Below the pieces are notes generated by a model, which did no database searches, was not told the DNA's origin, and saw only the letters and a program-made list of their open reading frames with translations. 64,000 nt of DNA from RGIG464 sp045599585. GTDB lineage: Bacteria; Myxococcota_A; Bradymonadia; UBA4248. The translations under genes and the position numbers were made by a program. Positions 17,902 through 26,843 of this stretch are shown piece after piece. Position 1 is the stretch's first letter. Every line of letters begins with the position of its first letter. The DNA is taken from assembly GCA_045599585.1 (NCBI GenBank), contig JAZRWH010000049.1:1-64000 (forward strand), read 5' to 3'.

Positions 17902-19914
17902 CTAAAAAGCAAGACCCTCAAGCGCCTCACGACTTGAAATTCGTACTGCCGAACCATCAAGTGAATGGACATCCCGCTGTGTAAGATCGATTCTCGGTGA
18001 AAAGGCGACCGACACAAAATTAGCTAAAACGGCCCAATCAGGAGCAGTACCATCTTTATCTATGCCATAATCCAAAGGATCTGTAGATGAACAAGCGACT
18101 CGCCTGCCTGTCGTCTCGGTCAAACATAGCTCAAGCCATTTATTCTCACGATGGGCACTAATGACATACGGCGCATTTTTTCGAATAACAAAGGCGTCTG
18201 TTTCTGCAACACGACGGGCTTTTTCTTTGAGTTCTCCAGACAATTCCTCATCCAACATCACAGGAAGCTTAATACCGTATTGTCTAAAAATAACCGGGTA
18301 TGCCATAAGCACTTCAGACCACGCCTCATAAGCTTTATCATACTCGCCCTGCTCATCATAAATTGCACCACGTATCGCAGAACATATCGTTTTGAGCTGC
18401 TGCTGTTCACTGTTCATGGCTTTATCTGCAGCATTGATAAGCTCTAAAGCCTTGCCGTACTCTTGACTACGCCAGGCGATATAACCGCGAACATAATTCC
18501 ACACGGGTTCAAAAAAAACTTTTTCCTGATCCGTGACAGAAGCCTCCTCATAGTCTATCAATGCTGTTGTCAAACCACGCCCAGCCACATCTACCAAAAC
18601 GTCGTTGTAGGCTGGCGACTCAAAAACATAATACGGAACCAGAAGTGCAGAAACGTTCTCTGGCTTCAGCATAGATTTCAGCGATTGCTGTGTAATAACC
18701 CATTGTGTTCGCTTGAGTTCATCCAATGTTTTGACACGTTCATAGACACTATTTCGCTGCTCACTATCAAACAACCACCACGAATTCTCTGATTTGTAAA
18801 GACTTAACTCAATTTCAAGTCTACGAATGTCTTCGCGAATCGTCGCATAGTAAAATAGCTTTTCTGCAAGCATAAACTGTTCAAAAGAAAGCGAGTTAAA
18901 TCCTACACGCCCCGGAGCTTCGATAATGGTTTTCATTAATAAACGCGCTCTATCAGGAAAACCTAAGACCATAAGTAATTCAGCCAAGCTCGTACGAATG
19001 GTCATCTCCGCCTGAATACGCATACGCTTCGAAAGTGGCGTTTTGCGAACTTTTTGCATTGCGGATATCGCTTTTTGAATATCCAAACGAGACAAATAAG
19101 GCCCCAATGCGCTCACAAGAGGCGGTTCAGGACACCCCTCCCCCCCCGTTTTCTCAGCTTTCAACACATAAGAGATCGCTGCATCTGCATGCATGAAATA
19201 CATTTCGCCGCGAGCCATATTCGTTAAAATAACACATTCTTTTCCGTGTGAAATCTCTACCGATTTGAGACCAGCTTCATAAGCTTTATAATAATGATGC
19301 TGCGCATCCTCAATCGCTACCAAATCGTTATACGCGATATTGCGAGCAAACCTATCCGTCCCACGAATCGCCGCCTCATCAATCTCTCGTGCCTCATCGT
19401 ATTTGCCGAGTTTCATCAGAGCCCAAGAGGCACGTACCCCTCTTGGACGATTATATAACTGTTCGATACGATCAAAAACTGCTAGTTCTTCCTGACGCTG
19501 ATCCAAATCGGCATAGATCATCGCTTGCTCCGAAAGTAACTGCATATGCCACGCCTGTAACTCAGCATTTTCAGGAACCTTTCCATCCTCAAAATACTTC
19601 TCTTCAAACAACTTGATCGTTTTTTTGTATGAAGACTGAGCGCGGTACAAATCGCCTTCGCCCATGTGGTAGACTCTACCGATAACGTAATTTGCAATAA
19701 TCGATTCTGGCGTTTCTGCGAGTATTTTTTCTACAACAGATCGAGCTTTTATATAATTTCCTTGCGAAACAAGCTCGTAGGCTTCCTTTTCATCAAGTGA
19801 CGAAAATAAGGCTACCTGCGCATAAGCGTTCTCTTGCGGACATATCAACAAGCCACCCAATGAAATTCCTGCAGCCAATGCAAGAACCTTCAAAAAATGA
19901 AAACAGCCCTTCAT
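17902..19914 (-). CDS. Secreted TPR-repeat protein
   Basis: A 670-residue protein with a signal peptide (KVLALAAGISLGGLLIC, cut near AYAQ). The N-terminal half has helical TPR-type repeats: residues ~42-75 (LVSQGNYIKARSVVEKILAE), ~60-95, ~150-180 and ~190-225. Further ones lie near 470-530 (EYGKALELINAADKA, YDKAYEAWSEVL). TPRs mediate protein contacts, so a periplasmic scaffold is likely, but the partner is unknown. The Cys in the signal region is not in a good lipobox. The codons for KTGGEG contain a run of eight G (C at 19140-19147 on the plus strand), a possible slippage site. A GAGG site precedes the ATG. Confidence 0.8.
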   Translation of the reverse strand: MKGCFHFLKVLALAAGISLGGLLICPQENAYAQVALFSSLDEKEAYELVSQGNYIKARSVVEKILAETPESIIANYVIGRVYHMGEGDLYRAQSSYKKTIKLFEEKYFEDGKVPENAELQAWHMQLLSEQAMIYADLDQRQEELAVFDRIEQLYNRPRGVRASWALMKLGKYDEAREIDEAAIRGTDRFARNIAYNDLVAIEDAQHHYYKAYEAGLKSVEISHGKECVILTNMARGEMYFMHADAAISYVLKAEKTGGEGCPEPPLVSALGPYLSRLDIQKAISAMQKVRKTPLSKRMRIQAEMTIRTSLAELLMVLGFPDRARLLMKTIIEAPGRVGFNSLSFEQFMLAEKLFYYATIREDIRRLEIELSLYKSENSWWLFDSEQRNSVYERVKTLDELKRTQWVITQQSLKSMLKPENVSALLVPYYVFESPAYNDVLVDVAGRGLTTALIDYEEASVTDQEKVFFEPVWNYVRGYIAWRSQEYGKALELINAADKAMNSEQQQLKTICSAIRGAIYDEQGEYDKAYEAWSEVLMAYPVIFRQYGIKLPVMLDEELSGELKEKARRVAETDAFVIRKNAPYVISAHRENKWLELCLTETTGRRVACSSTDPLDYGIDKDGTAPDWAVLANFVSVAFSPRIDLTQRDVHSLDGSAVRISSREALEGLAF

Positions 19915-20087
19915 CTGATAACCTCTAACCTATGACATCCAAAGCAACCGATCCGTATCCAAAGATCCTCTTTTTACAGTTTTCCTACAGTTTTCAACCC
20001 TTGATCTAGGCCAAACCAAGTACATAAAACTGTATTGTAATTTTTAAATACGATGTACATTTATAAATTACTTTTTTGCTGAATCAA

Positions 20088-20143
20088 GAGGGGGTAGCGG
20101 CGTATTGGCTTTGCCAATAGCCGCTCAGGGGGACACATCCCCC
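20088..20143 (-). repeat. Type I bulged-hairpin element, inverted
   Basis: The same frame as 17824-17883 on the opposite strand: GAGGGGGTAG, CGGC, extra G, TAT, inner stem TTGGC/GCCAA with loop TTT, ATA, GCCGC, TCA and the G-run/C-run hairpin. It ends 12 bases past the moxR stop. Confidence 0.87.
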
Positions 20144-20155
20144 ACCAAACCAAAA

Positions 20156-21154
20156 CTAATGCATCATACTAGCTGACAATTTTTTAAGCGGTGCAACGAG
20201 TGCATCTCGAACGATAACTTCAGGAGCGCCAGCCCCAGGCGTCAACTGCAGACGGTGCGCAAACAACGGTTCACAAAGATCATCGATATCCTGGGGCGTC
20301 ACATACATTCTCCCGTGCATAAACGCCCAACACTGAAGCGCCGGTATCGCCTGAACGAGCGAACGCGTCGAAGCCCCCTGAACACAACGGCTGTCCTCGC
20401 GAATGGCTCGGATCATATCTACAAGACAAACCATAATCGCATCATCGACCGCGACATCTCGGCGAATCAATTCTCGAGCCGATTCAATATCACAGACAGA
20501 AACGAGATCCATATTACACTTCTCGCGTGGTCGTCCCCAGTTTTTAATAACATTAAATTCAGCTTCTCGACTGATATGCTTCATTTTAATTTTAAACATA
20601 AAACGGTCGAGCTGTGCCACAGGAAGCGGATAAGTTCCCACCTGATCTAGCGGATTTTGCGTTGCGATAACAAAGAACAGATTACCCAATTTATAGGTTT
20701 CATTATCGACCGTAACCTGTTTTTCGCCCATTGATTCGAGCAAAGCAGACTGAACTTTCGGTGAAGTACGGTTAATTTCGTCAACGAGTGCAATGTGTGT
20801 AAAGATTGGACCACGTCTGAAATGAAATTCATTACTCTCAGTATTAAATATCATAACACCGGTAATGTCGCTTGGGAGAAGGTCAGGCGTGAACTGCATG
20901 CGTCTAAAAGCGTTTAAGCCTTCCGAAACGGTATTATCCGAAATACTTTCACCCAAAGCCTTAGCCAACGTCGTTTTACCACTTCCCGGAAAATCTTCGA
21001 GAAGCACGTGACCGTCTGCAAAAAGAGCCGTTAAAACAAGATCAACGACGTCGTCTCGTCCCATTACATCATAACAAATGCGTTTTTTCAGAAGTTCAAT
21101 TGTTTGTTTGGCCTGTGTTCTTACTTCTTCTTTTGATAATTCAACGGATGACAT
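20156..21154 (-). CDS. MoxR-family AAA+ ATPase
   Basis: A 332-residue AAA+ protein of the MoxR class. Walker A PGSGKT is at 56-61, Walker B ALVDEINR has Asp125-Glu126, and sensor 1 ATQNP lies near 165-169, followed by the lid domain with STRS. MoxR ATPases act as chaperones that help assemble or activate complexes, often with metal- or vWA-containing partners. It is the third gene of a DUF58 - transglutaminase - MoxR operon on the minus strand, 60 bases after the transglutaminase stop, with an AGGAA site. That trio is a recurrent bacterial arrangement. Confidence 0.93.
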   Translation of the reverse strand: MSSVELSKEEVRTQAKQTIELLKKRICYDVMGRDDVVDLVLTALFADGHVLLEDFPGSGKTTLAKALGESISDNTVSEGLNAFRRMQFTPDLLPSDITGVMIFNTESNEFHFRRGPIFTHIALVDEINRTSPKVQSALLESMGEKQVTVDNETYKLGNLFFVIATQNPLDQVGTYPLPVAQLDRFMFKIKMKHISREAEFNVIKNWGRPREKCNMDLVSVCDIESARELIRRDVAVDDAIMVCLVDMIRAIREDSRCVQGASTRSLVQAIPALQCWAFMHGRMYVTPQDIDDLCEPLFAHRLQLTPGAGAPEVIVRDALVAPLKKLSASMMH

Positions 21155-21214
21155 TGTAATTTCCTATATTTAGAGAGCCTGTGCATTTATACTAAAAACA
21201 CACAGACCGTGTTA

Positions 21215-23482
21215 CTACAAATGGAATATGGCTATAATACGTCGTCCAAAACTTACAGACCTACGAGCATCTCTGCGTGCCACACTGACGAGTTTTGCGA
21301 TTTCACAAGCTTCACTGTCTGAAATCTGGCCGCCGAGTTTTGCAGCCAAAGTTGCGTCGACAATGCGTTGCGTCGCAGTGCCACGTGTCTTGGCAAAGTG
21401 TTCGAGTGTTTCACCAGGAGCTGGTGCTTGACCGTAACAACTCCAACTCTTTAATGTACTGCGAAGTGAACGCGGAAGGTCTTTTGCGCGTTTAACGGTC
21501 GAGCCACGAAGAATAATGATGCCTTTACGCGTATAGAGAATAACAATTCCACCGCAAAGCAGAGCGAGTATACTGTACCAGATCACGTCCCAAGGCACAG
21601 TAAATGGCTCATGTACAGGTTCTTCGGCTTTTCCTGCGGATTTATCGTCTCTCGCAAGTTCGCCAAACATAGATTCCAAGGACTGATCCACAAACACTGC
21701 AGGCTGAGGATCACCGTTTTCGGGGAAAATATCAAAAGTTACCCAACCAATGCCATCTACATAAATTTCAGGCCAGGCATGCGCCATATTACCGCGAATG
21801 ATCACAGCCGAGTTCGTTCCGCGAAGTTCGTTGTCAACTGCAAAGCCAATGGCAACACGGGCTGCGATGCCCTGACTTCGAAGCAAATACACCGCAGAGT
21901 GCGCGAAATGAACGCAATAACCACGCAACGAGCCAAAGAGGAACGATGCGGTTGGATCGTCAGCATCGACGTGTTTCTCCTTAAGCGTATAATACCCTTC
22001 GTGCTCTAACCAAGATTTAATAAGAATAGCTTTGGCAATATCTTCCCCATAGAATCTTGGATCAAGTTGTCTAACAATAATGTCTGACAAAGCCTTGTAA
22101 CGCGGATCATCAGGAATCTTGAGATAGTGCTCTTTTTTGGCTGCATCCCAACTGTCAGGCACACTTTTACGGCCAATAAAGCGGGTTACATCACTTGTCA
22201 AACCAAGACTATCGACGCCATAAGCGGCAATAAACATCTTTTTGTTAGGATTCTCGATAGGGAAAACGCGCTGTCCCATAGCGAGTTGGGGAGGCTGAGA
22301 CGTATCCTGAAGGAGAAACATCGAAGTCTGAATTGTTTTATGTACAGATCTCGACTGAATGTCTAATGCTGTAATTTCCTGCTTATAAGGAAAGCTTGAA
22401 ATAACGTCGGAATCTTCATCGCTCTTAACGAGGTGGTTACCATCGTAGTGGCTTAAAACGGATTGTCGAAAATGGAATATGCCGTCTGCAGGCTCAAATT
22501 CGTCGTAAAAAACGGCAATCGCGACAGGCGTTGGGGGATTATCGGGAGGGACATTCGTATCAGAATCACTGTTTCCCCCCTTATTCCCATTATTTTTGCC
22601 ATTGCCATTATTATCGTCGTTATTATCGCTGTTATCGCCGTTATTATCGTTAGATGAATCGCCATTATCGTCGTTGTTATCGTCGTTATCGTTTTTGCCC
22701 TTAGACGAATCATCATCATCATCTTTATCGCTGTCTTTATCGTTCGATTTAGAATCATCATTATTGCTGAACAAACCGAGCGGATCTTCAGTCGACGACA
22801 TGATAGCGGAGTAGGATGAGAGTTGAGCGAGAATAAGCGCGACGAGAGCAAGGATAACGAAGGCATACAACGTGCGAAGAAACTTTGAACGCCCCAACCA
22901 GAATATGAGCGACAAGAAACCTGCGCCAACCCCCATATAGCGGTAGAGTTCAATAGGATCCTTACCATTTGAATAAGCCCAATCTGCAAATTCTCGGGGA
23001 TTTTGTATATTGTAGTCACGGTGGGAGAAAAACACGAATACAAGTGCCCCCAACGTCACACATGACTCGATCAGGCGAGCGACCTGATACCGCAGCGAAA
23101 GACTTCTGAGGGCCAACGTAATGCCGAAGGCAAGGGAACCATAGTAGATGATTCTTGATGTTGACAGCACGCCAAAAAAGTCCGTGACGCTACCATTCAT
23201 CAGAGCGAGTGCACCGAAACAACCAAAACCAGTCAAGAGCGCACTGACAATTAATATCCATATAAGACGGATGCGAAAATGACTTAAAGCGCCCGCCAAA
23301 CATCCCGCAACGACGGAACATACAATGACAGCAATGCGAGATGTATCATCGCATAGTTCCATCGTATATACACTCTCACAAGCAGAGAGCATCAAGACTT
23401 TCAGGATCTGAACCCATACAGATTCACCAGCCAGAGGTTTTGCAGACGACGAAGCCTGATTTTGTGCATTGACACTGCTCAT
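21215..23482 (-). CDS. Transglutaminase-like membrane protein (TgpA type)
   Basis: A 755-residue inner-membrane protein. The N-terminal ~230 residues hold about seven hydrophobic helices. An extreme Asp/Asn/Lys/Ser linker follows at ~240-320. The transglutaminase core has the Cys-His-Asp triad: Cys523 in LRGYCVHFAHS, His568 in HAWPEIY, Asp584 in WVTFDIFPE. One more membrane helix lies near 645-665, with a cytoplasmic tail after it, as in the DUF3488/TgpA architecture. The catalytic domain should face the periplasm. Its ATG overlaps the DUF58 stop (ATGA), with GGAGG just before, so the two are translationally coupled. The substrate is unknown. Confidence 0.92.
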   Translation of the reverse strand: MSSVNAQNQASSSAKPLAGESVWVQILKVLMLSACESVYTMELCDDTSRIAVIVCSVVAGCLAGALSHFRIRLIWILIVSALLTGFGCFGALALMNGSVTDFFGVLSTSRIIYYGSLAFGITLALRSLSLRYQVARLIESCVTLGALVFVFFSHRDYNIQNPREFADWAYSNGKDPIELYRYMGVGAGFLSLIFWLGRSKFLRTLYAFVILALVALILAQLSSYSAIMSSTEDPLGLFSNNDDSKSNDKDSDKDDDDDSSKGKNDNDDNNDDNGDSSNDNNGDNSDNNDDNNGNGKNNGNKGGNSDSDTNVPPDNPPTPVAIAVFYDEFEPADGIFHFRQSVLSHYDGNHLVKSDEDSDVISSFPYKQEITALDIQSRSVHKTIQTSMFLLQDTSQPPQLAMGQRVFPIENPNKKMFIAAYGVDSLGLTSDVTRFIGRKSVPDSWDAAKKEHYLKIPDDPRYKALSDIIVRQLDPRFYGEDIAKAILIKSWLEHEGYYTLKEKHVDADDPTASFLFGSLRGYCVHFAHSAVYLLRSQGIAARVAIGFAVDNELRGTNSAVIIRGNMAHAWPEIYVDGIGWVTFDIFPENGDPQPAVFVDQSLESMFGELARDDKSAGKAEEPVHEPFTVPWDVIWYSILALLCGGIVILYTRKGIIILRGSTVKRAKDLPRSLRSTLKSWSCYGQAPAPGETLEHFAKTRGTATQRIVDATLAAKLGGQISDSEACEIAKLVSVARRDARRSVSFGRRIIAIFHL

Positions 23483-24888
23483 GCAAGACCTCCTGCCGGA
23501 AGACGCTTAGCTGAGGCTTTTTTTGCAGCAGCAGAAGGCTCGTACATCATACTATCTCCAGTCTTTACATCTACGAGCCGAACTGAACCGATAACAGAGA
23601 GTGCATCACAAAGTTTTTCGCGTTCGGCATATTGATTAAGTTCTTTTTCATTCTGACAAAACACACGCTTTATTAACGAATGTTTTTGGGGATTCATCTC
23701 GGTGGGTTCCAACGCCATGACAAACGTGGGACGAATACCAGAACTGCCACAAAAGGCTGCAACGTTTTTTAACCAAACGCCGCTTGTCGAAGGAACCATC
23801 ATAAAAAAGTGTCGCAAAGCACTGCTTGGAATTTTATTAATCTGTTCTGATATGCCAGTGCCCCCCTGAGACCGATGGCGGACTGATTCGATAATATCAT
23901 CCAGAGCATCTATAGAATCTGTTGAAATACGCTTTGCGCCATCAGCACAAAAATTAAGTTCTGCTAAAGACCCCTCAAGTGAAGTCAAGAAGGTACGCGT
24001 CAAAGAAGCAGAGGGCTCATCGTCTTGACCAGCAACGAAATAGATAAACATCTCGTGTTCTTCAACGATCGCTGGTTCTGGCGCACGAACCAAGAGTTTG
24101 CGACTGCGTGCAAAAACACGCCACAACAAATATCGAAGTGGGTCGCCAGCTTGATAACGCCGCATCTCCACAAGTTCGCCCTTACTTTCGCCCGTCGGAA
24201 AGGAATACCCTTCGCCACTCGCGTGCGCTGAAACTTGTATGGAATCAAACACACAACTCGACGGCTTAATTTCGGCATTAAACTGTGTTTTAAGTGGAAA
24301 AGTGAATGACGTAACACCAAAAATATCACGCACCGTAATTAAATGTCGTGTTTTTTCGTAACGGCCACGCGAGCGGATAACGATTCTTTCTTTCAGCCAC
24401 TGCCCATCTGGACTAAACGTCGAATCAAATGGCGCATCTTCACTTTCAACCGCAACTTGAACAAACGGAAGCCAGAAGGGATTAAAGACTTGAAAACCAG
24501 AATCCAGAACCTGATTCGTCTCTAACTTACCTAATTCGGATAAATCCTTATTTCGATGTGCGGTAACAATCCAAACCAACGCAACACCGATTAATTCGAA
24601 CACAAATACCAGCAAAAAAGCCGCAACCAAGCAAATTACAGATGCAAACAAGATCTGATTCTGATGACGCACAACTTCACCAAACCAAACCACATAAGCC
24701 AGACAAACAAAGATAAGCCCCGCCCAAGTTACGGGAAAAAAGCCTTTTATCCGCTTTAAAATACGCGAAATCAATTTGACAATGGTTTTAATACTGATTC
24801 GTTTTTTCACGTTTCTTGTTATGTCTTGTGCCGCTTTCGCATTAACCAAGTTCGGCACTATCTTTTCGTCATGCTTCGATATATCCAT
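23479..24888 (-). CDS. DUF58 domain membrane protein
   Basis: A 469-residue protein from the start at 24888 (MDISKHDEKIV), chosen because AAGGA lies nine bases upstream. An earlier in-frame start at 25146 would add 86 residues with no family similarity. Two membrane helices lie at ~50-100. The DUF58 signature is then clear: MRRYQAGDPLRYLLWRVFAR with LLVRAPEP after it. DUF58 proteins have a vWA-like fold and pair with MoxR ATPases. It is the first gene of the operon with the transglutaminase and MoxR. Confidence 0.88.
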   Translation of the reverse strand: MDISKHDEKIVPNLVNAKAAQDITRNVKKRISIKTIVKLISRILKRIKGFFPVTWAGLIFVCLAYVVWFGEVVRHQNQILFASVICLVAAFLLVFVFELIGVALVWIVTAHRNKDLSELGKLETNQVLDSGFQVFNPFWLPFVQVAVESEDAPFDSTFSPDGQWLKERIVIRSRGRYEKTRHLITVRDIFGVTSFTFPLKTQFNAEIKPSSCVFDSIQVSAHASGEGYSFPTGESKGELVEMRRYQAGDPLRYLLWRVFARSRKLLVRAPEPAIVEEHEMFIYFVAGQDDEPSASLTRTFLTSLEGSLAELNFCADGAKRISTDSIDALDDIIESVRHRSQGGTGISEQINKIPSSALRHFFMMVPSTSGVWLKNVAAFCGSSGIRPTFVMALEPTEMNPQKHSLIKRVFCQNEKELNQYAEREKLCDALSVIGSVRLVDVKTGDSMMYEPSAAAKKASAKRLPAGGLA

Positions 24889-25195
24889 GCTGCATTCCTT
24901 AAACGCACTTAGGTCACGCAATACCATCGTGGTTTGTATAGCGAACGTCTGTTTAGCGCAACCCGTAAACGCAAAAACCATAGGCTTATGTCTCAATTCT
25001 AAAAATTCTTTTTTTATTCCCATTGCTATTAATTTCATTGATGAATTTGTATGTCGCGCGTAAATTAAATCATTTTGCAGCTCGTTCAATACGATGCGGC
25101 TCAATGAGAGGGGGCTTTCAGCGTGCCCCAACACAAATCCACACACCTTAATCCCTTTCGCATATTCACGCCTGCGGCATATCCAATAGGTCTGT

Positions 25196-26524
25196 ATGAA
25201 ACCAATCGAATATTTTTATATCTCCGATTCAATCACATCCCAAGAACAAGCCCAACAACTGATCTTGGATGCTTGCGACGATCCTGCCCTGCAGCAACTA
25301 TCCAAGATGATTTTATCCATGCTTGCCATGCAGGACGGCATCGTTTTTGAAGATATCGCCTCAGAAATTCTTCTTGAAACCGGTGGTGCTGTGGACGATG
25401 AACAGGTCAACCAAATCGTGGCGTTTCTGCTCAACAATGATCTGATCAAGTGTACGCTATCCACGCCTCGACTCGCTGTGCCTTACTACCTGGATCATCA
25501 ATGTGAACTCTGCGGCTGCTCGTGCCAAGCCCAGCTCGTCGGCCCGCTCTCCGAGACGGAACTGAAAAATGTCATGGATGCCCACACCCCGCTACACGAC
25601 GAGGGACTCGTTCCGCACGGCGTAGCGCCCATTATGAAGGGGCTTAAGCCAGATGGCACATGCCTGCACTTTCTCAATTTTCCAGGGAAACGCTGCGTTT
25701 TTCTCGATGACAACAATCTCTGCACCGTTCACGCCCGTTTCGGCGCCATGCAAAAGCCTGCGGCATGCCGTCGTTTTCCATGCATTGCAATTGCAACCGA
25801 GTCTGAGATTCGAATCGGCATCAAGCCCTACTGTTACGCAAATGCCCGCGTCGTCCGTATTCAAACGCCAGAACCTGATTACATCAACTCGCTTCTCAAT
25901 GGCTCAGACAGCGCGTTTTATCAAGATTTGCTCGATAATGCAGCCTTCCGTCCCGTTCTAAAAAATGCGGATCCGATTGAAGAAGCACAGGCAAAGTTTG
26001 AAGAAGCGCGCATCTTATCCATTCTTCAAGATCCATCCTTGAATTGGCCTACCCTCCTTTGCCGCCTCATTGATCCAGAAGCCCCGGAGATCGACCAACT
26101 GCCCCCCGCATTTCTTCGTGCACTTGAATCGCGTTTCATCCACTTTTCCAGCCTGCTTCGCGCAGAAGCAGATAAGCTCGGTCAAACTGCACACGCCCGC
26201 CATGCTCAGGCACTCTGTGACCAACTTTCCAAACCCATTACGGTGTCTTTGAATGAGGCTTCCCCACAGTTTTTACAATTTGCAACATACAGCCTCTACA
26301 ACGCCGTCTTTCTGCGCGAAACGACGCGTTTTCCCGCGTTATCACTGGGCGCTTTTGCGCTCGCGCTCGGCACGATCGCGGCAATCCAAGCTCCTCAACA
26401 AAGCGACACCCTCCTCATTGCATGGATGCGCTTGTTTGCACAAACACCCGCATTCACCCTTCTGTTTGACTCCTCCGATGCGCTCGCATCACTTGCTCAG
26501 TGCCTTCATGTCGATAACTGCTGA
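25196..26524 (+). CDS. YkgJ-type cysteine-cluster protein
   Basis: A 442-residue cytoplasmic protein. Residues ~100-220 carry a metal/Fe-S-type cysteine cluster as in YkgJ/PF03692: Cys103, Cys106, Cys108 and Cys110 (CELCGCSC), then CLHF, KRCVFLDDNNLCTVH, and AACRRFPC with a later YCY. Family members are proposed to bind zinc or an Fe-S cluster; no reaction is established. The N-terminal ~95 residues look helical with a winged-helix feel, and the C-terminal ~200 residues are helical and unrecognised. It is divergently placed from the DUF58 operon and has only a weak ribosome site. The GC content appears higher than its neighbours. Confidence 0.75.
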   Translation: MKPIEYFYISDSITSQEQAQQLILDACDDPALQQLSKMILSMLAMQDGIVFEDIASEILLETGGAVDDEQVNQIVAFLLNNDLIKCTLSTPRLAVPYYLDHQCELCGCSCQAQLVGPLSETELKNVMDAHTPLHDEGLVPHGVAPIMKGLKPDGTCLHFLNFPGKRCVFLDDNNLCTVHARFGAMQKPAACRRFPCIAIATESEIRIGIKPYCYANARVVRIQTPEPDYINSLLNGSDSAFYQDLLDNAAFRPVLKNADPIEEAQAKFEEARILSILQDPSLNWPTLLCRLIDPEAPEIDQLPPAFLRALESRFIHFSSLLRAEADKLGQTAHARHAQALCDQLSKPITVSLNEASPQFLQFATYSLYNAVFLRETTRFPALSLGAFALALGTIAAIQAPQQSDTLLIAWMRLFAQTPAFTLLFDSSDALASLAQCLHVDNC

Positions 26525-26552
26525 CGTTTTTTTTGAATTGCGTATTTAGGAA

Positions 26553-26690
26553 GGGGGAAGTCTCCCCCTGACCGGCTATCCTCCGTGCTCAAGCCTCAGT
26601 TCGTAGTCCTAATACATACGGCCCCCTATACCTACCTCAGCTCAACAAGCCTAAGCCGCATGAGCACTGCGGATACGCCGCTACCCCCTC
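26553..26690 (+). repeat. Type I bulged-hairpin element with ~110-base insert
   Basis: This has the type I frame, but between TAT and ATA it carries a long inner segment. The inner arms (from 26577 and ending near 26674) pair over about 18 bases with three mismatches, leaving a ~65-base loop. The outer arms are CCGGC/GCCGC (one mismatch), with the extra C after ATA. It lies 28 bases past the stop of the cysteine-cluster gene. Confidence 0.8.
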
Positions 26691-26843
26691 TCAAGTTTAC
26701 GAAATCTTCAAAACATCACGCTTTCCTAAATCTTCATGCATTGATCTGCATAACGCTCCGCACACTTCGTCCCTGCTCATAAGCTTCGTACACAAAGTAC
26801 AAACTTCCGCGCTTCCCCCCTAACCTAAAACACCTAAGAAACA

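Noticed and set aside
22560..22765. Apparent tandem repeat that could be taken for a CRISPR-like array
   Set aside because: The units are short, irregular and in frame, encoding the Asp/Asn linker of the transglutaminase.
24889..25146. 86-residue N-terminal extension of the DUF58 protein
   Set aside because: No ribosome site at 25146, no family similarity in the extension; 24888 has AAGGA.
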